From: Aquisalimonas sp.
Lineage (GTDB): Bacteria > Pseudomonadota > Gammaproteobacteria > Nitrococcales > Aquisalimonadaceae
Direction of reading: 5' to 3'
Length of the DNA: 64,000 bases
Assembly (NCBI GenBank): GCA_007126095.1
Contig: SLBZ01000051.1
Location: 1 to 64,000, forward strand
Below, piece by piece: positions 38,189 to 50,104 of the stretch. Numbering within the stretch: position 1 is the first letter of the stretch; each line of letters opens with the position of its first letter. The notes under the pieces are model-generated. The model was not told where the DNA came from, made no database searches, and saw nothing but the letters and a program-made list of their open reading frames with translations. The position numbers and the translations under genes are program-made.

Positions 38189-39271
38189 TTACCCGTTGCG
38201 GCGCGCGAAGTCCTGCATGAACTCGATGAGCCGGTCGACACCCGCTTCCGGCATGGCGTTGTAGATGCTGGCGCGCATCCCGCCGACGCTGCGGTGCCCC
38301 TTGAGCGTGCTCAGGCCCGCCGCCGCGGCTTCCTTGAGGAAAGCGTCGTTGAGGCTGTCGTCGGCGAGCACGAATGGCACGTTCATCCACGAACGGCACT
38401 CCGGATCCACCGGGTTGCTGTAGAACGGGTTGTTGTCGATCTCGGCGTACAGCTTGTCGGCCTTGCGCTTGTTCATCGTGGCCATGGCCTCGAGACCGCC
38501 CTGCTCCTTCAGCCACTTGAATACCAGGCCGGCCAGATACCAGCCGTAGGTAGGCGGCGTATTGGACATGGAGTCGGCATCCGCCTGCACCTGGTAGTCC
38601 CAGACGGCAGGGGTCTCGGGCAGGACGTTGCCGATCAGGTCGTCGCGTACGATGACAATGGTCAGCCCCGCCGGGCCGATGTTCTTCTGCGCACCGGCAT
38701 AGATCAGCCCGTACTTCGAGACGTCGATGGGCCGGGACAGGATGGTGGAGGACATGTCCGCCACCAGCGGCACGTCACCGGTGTCCGGCACCCAGTGGAA
38801 CTCCACGCCGGAGATGGTCTCGTTGGGCGTGAAATGCACATAGGACGCCTTCGGGTCGAGCTGCCACTCGGACTGCGCGCCGATGTGCATGGGGGTCTTT
38901 TCATTGGCACCCCAGGCGACGTTGACCTGGCAGTACTTCTTCGCCTCCTTGATGGCCTTCTCGGACCAGGAGCCGGTGTTGATGTAGTCCGCCCGGTCGC
39001 CGCCACGCAGCAGGTTCATGGGGATGGCGGCGAACTGCCCGGTGGCGCCGCCCTGGAGGAACAGCACCTTGTAGTTGTCCGGGATGCTCAGCAGGTCGCG
39101 GATATCCTGCTCGGCCTCTGCGGCGATGGAGACGAACTCCTTGCCGCGATGGCTCATCTCCATGACGCCCATGCCGGAGCCCTGCCAGTCGAGCATCTCG
39201 CTGGCGGCTCGCTCTAGCACGGCTTCCGGCAGCACGGCCGGACCTGCGCTGAAGTTGTAAACTCGGGACAT
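38189..39271 (-). CDS. serC: Phosphoserine aminotransferase
   Basis: A 360-residue PLP enzyme that converts 3-phosphohydroxypyruvate to phosphoserine and also acts in pyridoxal phosphate synthesis. Features are [15 protein letters not shown] at the N-terminus, [14 protein letters not shown], and the PLP lysine in [18 protein letters not shown] lies 8 bases before the chosen ATG; an ATG two codons earlier is too close. It follows gyrA after 65 bp and precedes serA by 46 bp. Confidence 0.95.
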   Translation of the reverse strand: MSRVYNFSAGPAVLPEAVLERAASEMLDWQGSGMGVMEMSHRGKEFVSIAAEAEQDIRDLLSIPDNYKVLFLQGGATGQFAAIPMNLLRGGDRADYINTGSWSEKAIKEAKKYCQVNVAWGANEKTPMHIGAQSEWQLDPKASYVHFTPNETISGVEFHWVPDTGDVPLVADMSSTILSRPIDVSKYGLIYAGAQKNIGPAGLTIVIVRDDLIGNVLPETPAVWDYQVQADADSMSNTPPTYGWYLAGLVFKWLKEQGGLEAMATMNKRKADKLYAEIDNNPFYSNPVDPECRSWMNVPFVLADDSLNDAFLKEAAAAGLSTLKGHRSVGGMRASIYNAMPEAGVDRLIEFMQDFARRNG

Positions 39272-39336
39272 ATTCATGTCTCCCCTTGGTTCCGATTAGA
39301 AAATCGTTGACGGGGCGACGGCCGGACCCGCGCGTA

Positions 39337-41928
<2,592 letters not shown>

Positions 41929-42001
41929 CGACGCTCTCGGCTGGTTGTTGTGGTGTTCCCTTCAGGCCAGTGGCGCTGGCCCGATTCCTGTCAGCCGGTG
42001 T

Positions 42002-42030
42002 TCGATGGCGGGCCGGAGACCCGCCATCGA
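42002..42030. repeat. Hairpin in the gyrA leader region
   Basis: TCGATGGCGGG and CCCGCCATCGA form a perfect 11-bp stem with a 7-base loop. It lies 74 bases before gyrA and 150 bases after the cyclophilin gene. No T-run follows on either strand. It could be a leader element of gyrA or a weak terminator of the upstream operon. Confidence 0.55.
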
Positions 42031-42179
42031 CAACACACCTACACGCGCCACCGACTTCCGCGGCGGCGGCTGGCGATTCGCCCGGGAAAAGCGTGAATCA
42101 TATCACAACCGGCGGGGTTCCGGCATTGGCTCCTGCCGACGACGACGCTCGCCGCCGACAGAAATACCCGCAACCGCGG

Positions 42180-42779
42180 TTACTTGCGGCGCGCTTCCTC
42201 GACCCTGATGGTCTCGCTGGGCACGTCGGCCTGCCCGGCCTGGCGACCGGTGGGGACCTCGGCGATGCGGTCCACCACATCCATGCCGTCCACCACGCGT
42301 GCGAATACGGCATAGCCGAAATCGCGCACGCCGTGATCCAGGAACGCGTTGTCCGCCAGGTTGATGAAGAACTGCGACGTGGCGCTGTTGACGTCCTGGG
42401 TCCGGGCCATGGAGAGCATGCCGCGCTCGTTCTTGAGCCCGTTGTCCGCCTCGTTCTCGATGGGTGCGCGGGTTTCGAGGCGCTGCATGTCCTCGTCCAG
42501 CCCGCCGCCCTGAATCACGAACCCCGGGATCACCCGGTGGAAGATCGTGCCGTCGTAGAATCCGTCATCCACGTACTGCAGGAAGTTCTCCACCGTCACC
42601 GGGGCGTCCTCGGGGTAGAGTTCCAGCGTGATGTCGCCGTAGTTGGTCTTGAAAATCACCATGTCCTGTTCGGCCTCCCGTTCACTGTCATCGGCGACGG
42701 CGGCCGCCGTCACCATGCCCATGATCAACGCAGCGGCCATCGCGGCCACCCGCCGTTTGCATCCCGTCACTATCTGCAT
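42180..42779 (-). CDS. Periplasmic cyclophilin-type peptidyl-prolyl isomerase
   Basis: A 199-residue PpiA-like foldase. The N-terminus has a signal-like segment (about 9-31, ending in AVADD), then a cyclophilin domain with [14 protein letters not shown] and the [12 protein letters not shown] segment. The ATG overlaps the stop of the DUF3301 gene by one base (TGATG). It is the last gene of the NYN-DUF3301-cyclophilin operon. The exact client is unknown. Confidence 0.92.
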   Translation of the reverse strand: MQIVTGCKRRVAAMAAALIMGMVTAAAVADDSEREAEQDMVIFKTNYGDITLELYPEDAPVTVENFLQYVDDGFYDGTIFHRVIPGFVIQGGGLDEDMQRLETRAPIENEADNGLKNERGMLSMARTQDVNSATSQFFINLADNAFLDHGVRDFGYAVFARVVDGMDVVDRIAEVPTGRQAGQADVPSETIRVEEARRK

Positions 42780-43117
42780 CACCCGCCCTCCTCGGCTGAG
42801 CCGGGCTCCGGCCACGGCTCCATTTCAATCTTTCTCACGGCCCGCCCGGCGACCGTGACCACGCCGCCGTGACGACGGCTGCCGTCGGCGGAGAACTCGA
42901 ACCGGTACCAGTGCACCAGACCGAGACGGCCGCTGCGGCCACGCCCGGGGCGGGTGCGTATCCGCACCAGGCTCTCGTCGAGAAACTGCAACCCGAGGTC
43001 GCGGCAACGCCGGGCCGCGGCGCGGCGCGCCTGCTCCTGGGCCGCCATGAGGGCGCTCCAGGCCAGCGCGATGCTGCCCAGGATCAGCACGGCAATCACC
43101 AGGCCGCTGGCCGTCAT
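42779..43117 (-). CDS. DUF3301 membrane-anchored protein
   Basis: A 112-residue protein with one N-terminal membrane helix (about 5-25) and an Arg-rich cytoplasmic domain ([36 protein letters not shown]), matching DUF3301 proteins of gammaproteobacteria. Function unknown. It overlaps the NYN gene stop by 4 bp and the cyclophilin start by one base. Confidence 0.82.
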   Translation of the reverse strand: MTASGLVIAVLILGSIALAWSALMAAQEQARRAAARRCRDLGLQFLDESLVRIRTRPGRGRSGRLGLVHWYRFEFSADGSRRHGGVVTVAGRAVRKIEMEPWPEPGSAEEGG

Positions 43118-43977
43118 CGCTCGCCGGGGCCGTTGTCCACGCGGGCGCCCTGCGCCGAGACCTGGCGGATGTTCGCGGCCTGCAGCCCGCCCTCCTTGAC
43201 CGTGGAGGCCTGCAACTCGAACTCGAAAACGCGATTGTGGCTGGGCAGGTCCGCGGGCCGGACGCCATCGGGCAGGTCGGCATCACGAAAGTAGGCGGAC
43301 CGGTAGGGCGACTGCGGGCTGCGGGTGTCCGTGATCCAGAGGTTGTCGGAGATCTCGCCGAGAAAGCGCATGAACCCGAAGCCCTCGCGGCTGTGGTGGT
43401 AACAGATGCCGCGGACCCGGGACCCGACCTCACCCCAGGCCGCGCCGGCATCACCGCCCCTGCCGGGCAGCAGGTTGGGCACCGTGTAGCCGGAGGTGTA
43501 GACGTCCGCCTCGCGCCGAAGCGCGGCGGAGACGTTGTCGAACCCGAGCACTTCCACGCGGCACCCCTCGTTCTGCAGGGCCCGCACCACCTGGACGAAA
43601 TCGCCGTCGCCGGTGGCAAGCACCACCCGGCCCAGGCTCTTGGACTGCAGCAGGGCGTCCACGGCCATGTCCAGATCGGCGTTGGCCTTGGCGTAGGCGT
43701 TGCCCTCGTCGTCCGTATACCAGCGGTAGTTCTTGACGATCACCTTGAAGCCGTAATCCCGCACCGAGGCGAAGAAGTTGTTGGTGCGCACGGCGTACTG
43801 GCGGTCGCGTGCGGCACGCTCTTCGTCGTAGGTGACGTAGGCATTGAGGCGCACCGGCTCGCCGCCACCACGGCAGGCGAATTCACGCAGCACGTCGTAC
43901 TGCATGCCGAAGCCGCCGTTGATCTGGATATTCGCGGCGTCGACATACAGGCCAACGCCCATCAGTGCTGCATTCAT
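43114..43977 (-). CDS. NYN (LabA-like) ribonuclease with cold-shock-like domain
   Basis: A 287-residue protein. Residues about 1-165 form an NYN/PIN-like domain with the metal-binding acidic set (GLYVDAANI, ANADLDMAVDAL, VLATGDGDFVQVVRAL). After a short linker the C-terminal part (about 180-275) looks like a cold-shock/OB domain (SREGFGFMRF, HNRVFEFEL, GGLQAANI). A nuclease plus RNA-binding module suggests RNA processing or decay. The start lacks a strong ribosome-binding site; a GTG five codons upstream is an alternative. It heads a coupled three-gene operon. Confidence 0.83.
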   Translation of the reverse strand: MNAALMGVGLYVDAANIQINGGFGMQYDVLREFACRGGGEPVRLNAYVTYDEERAARDRQYAVRTNNFFASVRDYGFKVIVKNYRWYTDDEGNAYAKANADLDMAVDALLQSKSLGRVVLATGDGDFVQVVRALQNEGCRVEVLGFDNVSAALRREADVYTSGYTVPNLLPGRGGDAGAAWGEVGSRVRGICYHHSREGFGFMRFLGEISDNLWITDTRSPQSPYRSAYFRDADLPDGVRPADLPSHNRVFEFELQASTVKEGGLQAANIRQVSAQGARVDNGPGER

Positions 43978-44020
43978 ACCGCTGACGCCCACTTTCCGGA
44001 ATGGCGGCTACTGTACCCCA

Positions 44021-45094
44021 TCACGCCCGACCGGGCATCGCCTGTGCGGCATTCGCGCCACCGAACGCGGCCTGCATGCGCCCGGCATCGGGCCGGTGGA
44101 TCACTCCGGCCTCGGTCACCAGCGCGTCCACCAGTGCCGCCGGGGTCACGTCGAAGACCGGATTCCAGGCATCCGCACCCGGGGCTGCCACCGCGGTGCC
44201 GTGCACGCCCAGCACCTCGGCCGCGTCGCGCGTCTCGATGGCGATCGCATCACCGCACGGCAGTGCCATGTCCACCGTGGAGGTGGGCGCCACCACCATG
44301 AAACCAACCCCGTGGTGGCGCGCCGCCAGCGCCAGGGCGTAGGTGCCGATCTTGTTGGCAACATCGCCGTTGGCCGTGACCCGGTCCGCGCCCACGACCA
44401 CCCAGCGCACCGCGCCGCTGCGCATCAGCGCCGGCGCGGCCGCATCTGCCAGCAGCGTCACCGGAATCCCGTCCTGCAGCAGTTCCCAGGCCGTCAGCCG
44501 CGCACCCTGGAGCCAGGGCCGAGTCTCGTCGGCGTAGACCCGCTCGATGCGCTGCTGCGCCCAGGCGCTGCGAATCACCCCCAGTGCCGTGCCATAACCG
44601 GCCGTCGCCAGCGACCCGGTATTGCAGTGCGTGAGCACACCGCCCGGCTCGGTCATGAGCCCGGCACCCAGCTCGCCCATGCGGCGGTTGGCGGCCAGAT
44701 CCTCGTCGAAGATCGCCCGGGCTTCGCGCAGCAACACCGCGGCGGGGTCACCGGTGGATGCGTCCACCTGCCGCCGCTGCCGTGCCAGCGCCCAGCGCAG
44801 GTTCACTGCCGTGGGACGGGCGTCGCCCAGCACGGCCAGGGCCTGCTCGAACCGGGGCAACCAGTCGGCGGGAGCCGTCGCCACGGCCTCACGGGCGGCG
44901 AGCACCGCACCGTAGGCGGCGGCGATGCCGATGGCCGGGGCGCCCCGCACCACCATATCCCGAATCGCGCCGGCCACCGCGGCGCTGTCGTGAAACTGCA
45001 GCCAGCTCGTCTCACCGGGCAGCAGGCGCTGGTCCAGCAGTTGCAGGTGGTCCTCCTGCCAGACAACCGGGCGAATGGTGTCGAAACTGGTCAT
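44021..45094 (-). CDS. mtnA: S-methyl-5-thioribose-1-phosphate isomerase
   Basis: A 357-residue enzyme of methionine salvage that turns methylthioribose-1-phosphate into methylthioribulose-1-phosphate. It has [16 protein letters not shown], the catalytic Cys in [17 protein letters not shown] and the catalytic Asp in [20 protein letters not shown]. It is divergent from mtaD across a structured intergenic element. Other salvage genes (mtnB, mtnC, mtnD) are not in the window. Confidence 0.95.
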   Translation of the reverse strand: MTSFDTIRPVVWQEDHLQLLDQRLLPGETSWLQFHDSAAVAGAIRDMVVRGAPAIGIAAAYGAVLAAREAVATAPADWLPRFEQALAVLGDARPTAVNLRWALARQRRQVDASTGDPAAVLLREARAIFDEDLAANRRMGELGAGLMTEPGGVLTHCNTGSLATAGYGTALGVIRSAWAQQRIERVYADETRPWLQGARLTAWELLQDGIPVTLLADAAAPALMRSGAVRWVVVGADRVTANGDVANKIGTYALALAARHHGVGFMVVAPTSTVDMALPCGDAIAIETRDAAEVLGVHGTAVAAPGADAWNPVFDVTPAALVDALVTEAGVIHRPDAGRMQAAFGGANAAQAMPGRA

Positions 45095-45145
45095 GGGAAA
45101 GCGCGCCCCTCATTTCACTGAATACGGTCGTCGGGCTATAGACTT

Positions 45146-45180
45146 GTACGCCCCTGAGCGGTACGCCCCTGAGCGGTACG
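45146..45180. repeat. Tandem 15-bp direct repeat
   Basis: GTACGCCCCTGAGCG occurs twice in succession (45146-45160, 45161-45175) followed by a third partial GTACG. It directly abuts the long inverted repeat that begins at 45173. Confidence 0.9.
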
Positions 45181-45281
45181 GTGTGCTCCGATTCCGGACC
45201 GTCATCGGCCAGGGACGGCCGATGCCGAGCCTACAGGGATGTACTTGCAGGCGTGTCCGGAACCGGAGCACACCGTGCCGC
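45173..45281. repeat. Structured palindromic intergenic element
   Basis: A long arm (45173-45199) pairs with 45255-45281 over about 27 positions with only one or two imperfect pairs. Inside lie two smaller hairpins: CATCGGCC/GGCCGATG (45203-45224, loop AGGGAC) and a GCCT/AGGC stem (45229-45252). The whole folds as a three-way junction. It occupies the mtnA-mtaD gap of 315 bp. It may be a REP/BIME-type dispersed repeat, a structured RNA or a cassette-like site; I cannot decide from one copy. Confidence 0.75.
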
Positions 45282-45409
45282 GCCCGCAACGTAAGCCTCA
45301 CTAAGGGCGATATTTAACGTCACGCCCAGAGACCCCATTGTCGCACAGGCGCGGACAGGTGATGATGCATGACCTCGGAAGCTGCCTGGAACCATGCTGG
45401 GAGACGCCC

Positions 45410-46729
45410 ATGGAACAGATCGACACCCTCATCAACGCCCGCTGGGTCATTCCCGTGGAGCCCGCACACACCGTGCTGGACCACCACAGCGTCGCCATCC
45501 GCGACGGCCGCATCGTCGCCATACTTCCCACAGACGACGCACGCCAGACCTATCAGGCCGATCACGTCCGCGAGCTGGGCAGCCATGCCGTCATCCCCGG
45601 GCTGATCAACGCCCATACCCACGCCGCCATGAACCTCATGCGCGGCATCGCCGACGATCTGCCGCTGATGACCTGGCTGCAGGAACACATTTTCCCCGCA
45701 GAGCAGGCCCACGTCAGCCCGGAATTCTGCCAGGATGGGGTCGAGGCCGCCGTGGCCGAAATGCTCGCAGGGGGCGTCACCTGTTTCAATGACATGTACT
45801 TCTTCCCGGAGGTGACCGCCCGGGTCACCACGCAGGCCGGCATGCGGCTTTCGGCCGGCATGATTCTCATCGACTTCCCCACCGCCTACGCCGACAGGCC
45901 CGAGGAGTACATCGAAAAGGGCCTGGCCCTGCACGACGCCTGGCGCGGCGACCCGCTGGTGACCACCGCGTTCGCCCCCCACGCCCCCTACACCGTGGGC
46001 GAGGAGCGGCTGAAACACGTGGCAACGCTGGCGGACGAGCTGGACTGCCCGGTGCACATCCACGTGCACGAAACCGCCGACGAGGTGAACCAGAGCATCG
46101 CCAGCACCGGCGAGCGCCCGCTGGCCCGGCTGGAGGCGTGCGGACTGCTCTCCCCCGGTTTTATCGCCGCCCACATGACCCAGGTCACCGACGCGGAAAT
46201 CGAACGTCTCGCCGCCACCGGCTCACACGTCCTGCACTGCCCGGAAGCCAATTTGAAGCTCGCCAGCGGCTGCTGCCCCGTGCAGAAACTACTGGACGCG
46301 GGCGTCAACGTAGCCCTTGGCACGGACGGCGTCGCCAGCAACAACGATCTGGACATGTTCGGGGAGATGCGCTCCGCGGCTCTGATCGGCAAGGTGGTCG
46401 CGGGCGATGCCGCGGCCGTGGACGCGGACACCGCCCTGGCCATGGCCACCATCAACGGCGCCAGGGCGCTGGGCATTGACGGCCACACCGGCTCGCTGAG
46501 CGCGGGCAAGGCCGCCGACATCACCGCCGTGGACCTGGGTGCGCTCGAATGCCAGCCTGTCTACAACCCCGTGTCACAACTGATCTACAGCGCCGGACGC
46601 CACCACGTGAGCGACGTCTGGGTGGCCGGGCGGCAGCTCGTGCACCACGGCGATCTGCTCACGCTGGACCGTGACCGCATTCTCAACCGTCTGCATGCCT
46701 GGCGCGATAAACTACTCCCCAACGCCTGA
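45410..46729 (+). CDS. mtaD: 5-methylthioadenosine/S-adenosylhomocysteine deaminase (TRZ/ATZ family)
   Basis: A 439-residue amidohydrolase. The metal site is complete: NAHTHAAMN, CPVHIHVHET, the mid-protein His (FIAAHMTQ) and LGTDGVASNND. In pseudomonads MtaD deaminates methylthioadenosine to methylthioinosine, which feeds methionine salvage with MtnA. GGGAG lies about 8 bases before the ATG; a 24-codon upstream extension has no support. The order mtnA-mtaD-ubiG is conserved in pseudomonads. Confidence 0.92.
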   Translation: MEQIDTLINARWVIPVEPAHTVLDHHSVAIRDGRIVAILPTDDARQTYQADHVRELGSHAVIPGLINAHTHAAMNLMRGIADDLPLMTWLQEHIFPAEQAHVSPEFCQDGVEAAVAEMLAGGVTCFNDMYFFPEVTARVTTQAGMRLSAGMILIDFPTAYADRPEEYIEKGLALHDAWRGDPLVTTAFAPHAPYTVGEERLKHVATLADELDCPVHIHVHETADEVNQSIASTGERPLARLEACGLLSPGFIAAHMTQVTDAEIERLAATGSHVLHCPEANLKLASGCCPVQKLLDAGVNVALGTDGVASNNDLDMFGEMRSAALIGKVVAGDAAAVDADTALAMATINGARALGIDGHTGSLSAGKAADITAVDLGALECQPVYNPVSQLIYSAGRHHVSDVWVAGRQLVHHGDLLTLDRDRILNRLHAWRDKLLPNA

Positions 46730-46811
46730 CAAACAGCTTATGATGAATGGTAGCTGACCGATCGGTTCGCCCGAGTTCGGAACGCTACGATACGAGGTGC
46801 CACGGGTCGTC

Positions 46812-47525
46812 ATGGGTCTGACCGCTAACGTCAACGAAGAGGAAGTCCGCAAGTTCTCCGACGCTGCCAGCCGCTGGTGGGACGAAGACGGCGAGTTTCA
46901 GCCGCTGCACGCCATCAACCCGCTGCGCCTGTCGGTCATCGAGCGCCACATGCAACTCGATGGGGCGCAGGTGCTGGATGTCGGTTGCGGCGGCGGCATT
47001 CTCAGCGAGGCCATGGCCGCACGTGGCGCCCATGTCACCGGCATCGATCTCAGCCAGGAATCCCTCACGGTCGCGGAGCTCCACGCACTGGAGACGGGCG
47101 CGGACGTACGGTATCGGTGCATCTCAGTGGAAGATCTCGCGGCCGAGGCTCCCGGCACGTTTGACGCCGTTACGTGCATGGAACTTCTCGAGCACGTACC
47201 CGACCCGGCGTCCGTGGTCACCGCCTGCGCACGCCTGGTCCGGCCCGGGGGCCACATCTTCTTTTCCACGCTCAACCGCAACGCACGCTCCTGGCTGTTC
47301 GCCATCGTCGGGGCTGAGTATGTCCTCGGCCTGCTGCCAAAAGGCACGCACGACCATGGGGCGTTCATCCGGCCGTCGGAGCTTGCCGGATGGTGCCGTA
47401 ACGCAGCGCTACTACTGGACGAACTCACCGGCCTGACGTACAACCCCGTTACCCGTGAATACCGGCTAACCAGTGACGTGGGCGTGAACTACATGGCCCA
47501 TTGCAACAGGCCGGGAGATGACTGA
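46812..47525 (+). CDS. ubiG: Ubiquinone biosynthesis O-methyltransferase
   Basis: A 237-residue SAM-dependent methyltransferase that makes both O-methylations of ubiquinone. The SAM motif is [37 protein letters not shown] at the N-terminus and [14 protein letters not shown] are typical of UbiG. The chosen ATG has a weak ribosome-binding site; a GTG five codons earlier is possible. The stop overlaps the next gene by 8 bp. Confidence 0.95.
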   Translation: MGLTANVNEEEVRKFSDAASRWWDEDGEFQPLHAINPLRLSVIERHMQLDGAQVLDVGCGGGILSEAMAARGAHVTGIDLSQESLTVAELHALETGADVRYRCISVEDLAAEAPGTFDAVTCMELLEHVPDPASVVTACARLVRPGGHIFFSTLNRNARSWLFAIVGAEYVLGLLPKGTHDHGAFIRPSELAGWCRNAALLLDELTGLTYNPVTREYRLTSDVGVNYMAHCNRPGDD

Positions 47526-48339
47526 CACCGTGACTCTTGACGCGCACAGCAGCGATACAACGGACCTGGCGGAACCAGCCCCTGCCGGTCAGACAGAACG
47601 CTCCGACGGCAGACGCGATCCATCTCCGGGCCGGCAGCGTCAGAGGCACCTACACCGCCCGGTGATCGAAACGGTGCTGTTCGACCTGGACGGTACTCTG
47701 CTGGATACCGCACCCGACCTCATCGCCGCCGCCAACACCCTGTTGCAGGAAAACGACCGCCCGGCTCTGGCGCCGGGCCTGTTCGCCCCGGTGGTCTCCC
47801 ACGGTAGCGCGGCGATGATCTCGCGCAGCTTTGATCTGCACCCGCGCGACCCGGCCATGGAGCCGTTGCGGCAACGGTTTCTGCAACTCTACCGCGAGCG
47901 GGTGAGCACACTCACGCGGCCGTTCGCCGGCATTCCGGAGGTTCTGGAGCGGATCGAGTCCGCGGGCCTGCGCTGGGGCGTGGTCACCAACAAGCCGGGC
48001 TGGCTCACGGAGCCGCTACTGGACGACCTGGAACTGTCGCGCCGGGCGGCCTGCATTGTCAGTGGCGACACGGTCCCATGCCGCAAACCCGACCCGCGCC
48101 CCATCAGCTACGCCTGTGAGCTCCTGGACATCGCACCGCACCGGACAGTGGTTGTCGGTGACGCCCTCCGCGACGTCAGCGCAGGCCGCCTGGCCGGCAC
48201 CAGCACGCTGGTGGCCCTGTTCGGCTACATCTGCGCCGAGGACGAACCCACCCGATGGGGTGCCGACGGCCTGATTGGCCAGCCCGGTGAACTCCTGCGC
48301 TGGCTGCCGGACCCCACTCCGGCGTCACGGATGTCGTAA
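47518..48339 (+). CDS. mupP: HAD phosphatase, MupP/Gph-like
   Basis: A 273-residue HAD-family phosphatase with motif [11 protein letters not shown], motif II VVTNKP, motif III Lys (CRKPDPRP) and motif [14 protein letters not shown]. Synteny with the pseudomonad ubiG-mupP-yciK order suggests MurNAc-6-phosphate phosphatase of peptidoglycan recycling rather than phosphoglycolate phosphatase. The first 48 residues are a hydrophilic, low-complexity extension not found in the family. A GTG at 47662 would give a 225-residue protein of normal length but lacks a clear ribosome-binding site, so the start is uncertain. Confidence 0.82.
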   Translation: MTDTVTLDAHSSDTTDLAEPAPAGQTERSDGRRDPSPGRQRQRHLHRPVIETVLFDLDGTLLDTAPDLIAAANTLLQENDRPALAPGLFAPVVSHGSAAMISRSFDLHPRDPAMEPLRQRFLQLYRERVSTLTRPFAGIPEVLERIESAGLRWGVVTNKPGWLTEPLLDDLELSRRAACIVSGDTVPCRKPDPRPISYACELLDIAPHRTVVVGDALRDVSAGRLAGTSTLVALFGYICAEDEPTRWGADGLIGQPGELLRWLPDPTPASRMS

Positions 48340-48431
48340 CCGCACGAGTGCCCAACCCACTCGCCTGACGCGTTACACTAACGCCCCGATTGCAAACCGC
48401 CACCGGCGCCCGCAGGCGCCGACGAGGTCCC

Positions 48432-49289
48432 ATGGAGCCGCTCAGCTACTGCCACCGGAAAGTCGCCCCGCCCGGGTCGGCCATCTACTACGCCCTGCGG
48501 TTCTCCCCGGCGGAGCAGCGGGATGGGCTGGTGGCCGTGCACGCCTTCCACGCCGAAATCACTGAGATCCCCGACGAGGTCTCCGACCCCGGCGTAGGCG
48601 AAGTCAAACTACAGTGGTGGCGGGACGAGGTTCAGCGGCTGTTCGACGGCACCCCCCGTCACCCAGTCAGCCAGGCTCTGGCGGCGGCCATGGCCAGCCA
48701 TGAGCTGCCCGCCGACGCGTTCACCGAGATGCTTGAGGGCACCGGCATGGACCTCGCCTATGGCGGCTATCCCGGTTTTCGAGAACTCACGGTCTACTGC
48801 CACCGTACCGGCGGCGCACTGACCCAGCTGCTGGCGGCCGTGGCAGGCACGGGCAGCGCCGCCAGCGCCCGCTTCGCACACGACCTGGGCATGGCGCACA
48901 CGCTCCGGCGCAGGCTGCTCAGCGTCCGCCGTGACGCACATGCCGGGCGCGTCTACATCCCCGAGGACGAACTGGACGCGGCGGGGGTATCCCGGCAGGA
49001 TCTGCTGGCAAGCGAAACGCCGCCTGCCGCCCGCGAGCTGTTCCGGGAACAGGCCAATCGCATTCACGCATTCCTGGATCAGGCGGAAAGTCACCTGCCG
49101 GACGCTGAACGCGCGGCGCACCGCAGTGGTATCATCCTCGCGGCGCTGGACCGGGCTCTGCTCCGGGAGCTGGCGAAGGACAACTTTCCGCTTCTGGAAC
49201 AGGGGGTTGAACTGACCCCCCTGCGGCGGCTCTGGATCGCCTGGCGCACCGCCCGGCAACAGCAACGACTCAGCAGAAAGGCAGCTTAA
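48432..49289 (+). CDS. Squalene/phytoene synthase-like protein, probably non-catalytic
   Basis: A 285-residue protein of the squalene/phytoene synthase fold, nearest in style to the NDUFAF6-like branch (LQWWRDEVQRLFDG). True prenyl synthases carry two DxxxD metal motifs. Here the first position reads HAEITEIPDE and the second SVRRDAHAG, so neither is intact. RVYIPEDEL downstream is conserved in the family. I infer a non-prenyl role, perhaps assembly-factor-like. The ATG follows GAGG, and the stop overlaps yciK (TAATG). Confidence 0.75.
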   Translation: MEPLSYCHRKVAPPGSAIYYALRFSPAEQRDGLVAVHAFHAEITEIPDEVSDPGVGEVKLQWWRDEVQRLFDGTPRHPVSQALAAAMASHELPADAFTEMLEGTGMDLAYGGYPGFRELTVYCHRTGGALTQLLAAVAGTGSAASARFAHDLGMAHTLRRRLLSVRRDAHAGRVYIPEDELDAAGVSRQDLLASETPPAARELFREQANRIHAFLDQAESHLPDAERAAHRSGIILAALDRALLRELAKDNFPLLEQGVELTPLRRLWIAWRTARQQQRLSRKAA

Positions 49290-50083
49290 TGACTCAGGAT
49301 GATCACCCCGTCCACGTCACCGTCCCGCGGGACTACACACCATCGACCGACCTCCTCGCGGATCGCGTCGTCCTGATCACCGGCGCCGCTGACGGCATCG
49401 GCCGCGCCCTGGCGGAGACCGCCGCCGGCTGTGGCGCCACGGTCATCCTGCTGGACAAGGATCTGCCCAAGCTGGAAGCGGTCTACGACGCCATCGAGGC
49501 TGCCGGCGGCACCCAGCCGGCGCTCTACCCCATGAACCTGGAGGGTGTCGGGCCGGCCGAGTTCCTGGAGCTGGCGACCACCATCGACCGGGAGTTCGGG
49601 CGCCTCGACGTGCTGATCCACAACGCCGCCATGCTCGGTGAACAGTCGCCCATGCATCAGTACGACCATGAGTTGTGGGCGCGGGTGCTCCACGTGAACG
49701 TCAACGCCCCATTCCTTCTGAACCAGGCCCTGCTGGGGCTGGTGCAGCGCTCCGACCGCGGCCGGGTGCTTTTCGTCACCGATCAGGCCGGCCGGCGAGG
49801 GCGTGCGTTCCGCGGCGCCTACGGGGTGTCCAAGTTCGCTCAGGAAGGCATGATGGAGACGTTGGCGGCGGAGCTGGGCAACAAGCGCTCGGTGCGCACC
49901 ATGAGCATCGACCCGGGCGTGGTGAACACGTCGCTGCGGCGCTACTGCTTCCCGGGAGAGAACTGGCAGGCTCTGGCCCAGCCGGCCGATGTTGCTCCCC
50001 GCCTGCTGTATCCCCTGGGGCCGGAGGGCGATACTCTCCACGGCGCACGGCTGAGCCTGGCTCACAATGAACCTGACAAATGA
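49289..50083 (+). CDS. yciK: YciK-family short-chain dehydrogenase
   Basis: A 264-residue Rossmann oxidoreductase of the YciK group. It has the cofactor motif TGAADGIGRAL, NAAM and the YxxxK pair (AYGVSKFAQEGMM). The usual catalytic Ser 13 residues before Tyr appears to be Asp (FVTDQAGRRGRA), so standard SDR chemistry is doubtful. Its substrate is unknown in any species. It is translationally coupled to the preceding gene and is followed by a small gene after 21 bp. Confidence 0.87.
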   Translation: MTQDDHPVHVTVPRDYTPSTDLLADRVVLITGAADGIGRALAETAAGCGATVILLDKDLPKLEAVYDAIEAAGGTQPALYPMNLEGVGPAEFLELATTIDREFGRLDVLIHNAAMLGEQSPMHQYDHELWARVLHVNVNAPFLLNQALLGLVQRSDRGRVLFVTDQAGRRGRAFRGAYGVSKFAQEGMMETLAAELGNKRSVRTMSIDPGVVNTSLRRYCFPGENWQALAQPADVAPRLLYPLGPEGDTLHGARLSLAHNEPDK

Positions 50084-50104
50084 TACCGGTAACAGGACAA
50101 CGCC

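Noticed and set aside
36049..38220. 723-codon plus-strand frame over pheA and serA
   Set aside because: Antisense to two enzymes with intact active sites; the His/Gly/Val-rich product is a codon-bias artefact.
45146..45180. Possible CRISPR-like repeat
   Set aside because: Only 2.3 head-to-tail copies of 15 bp with no spacers and no cas genes.
45173..45281. tRNA gene in the structured element
   Set aside because: The arms are too long, and there is no T-loop (TTCGAATC-like) or acceptor CCA arrangement.
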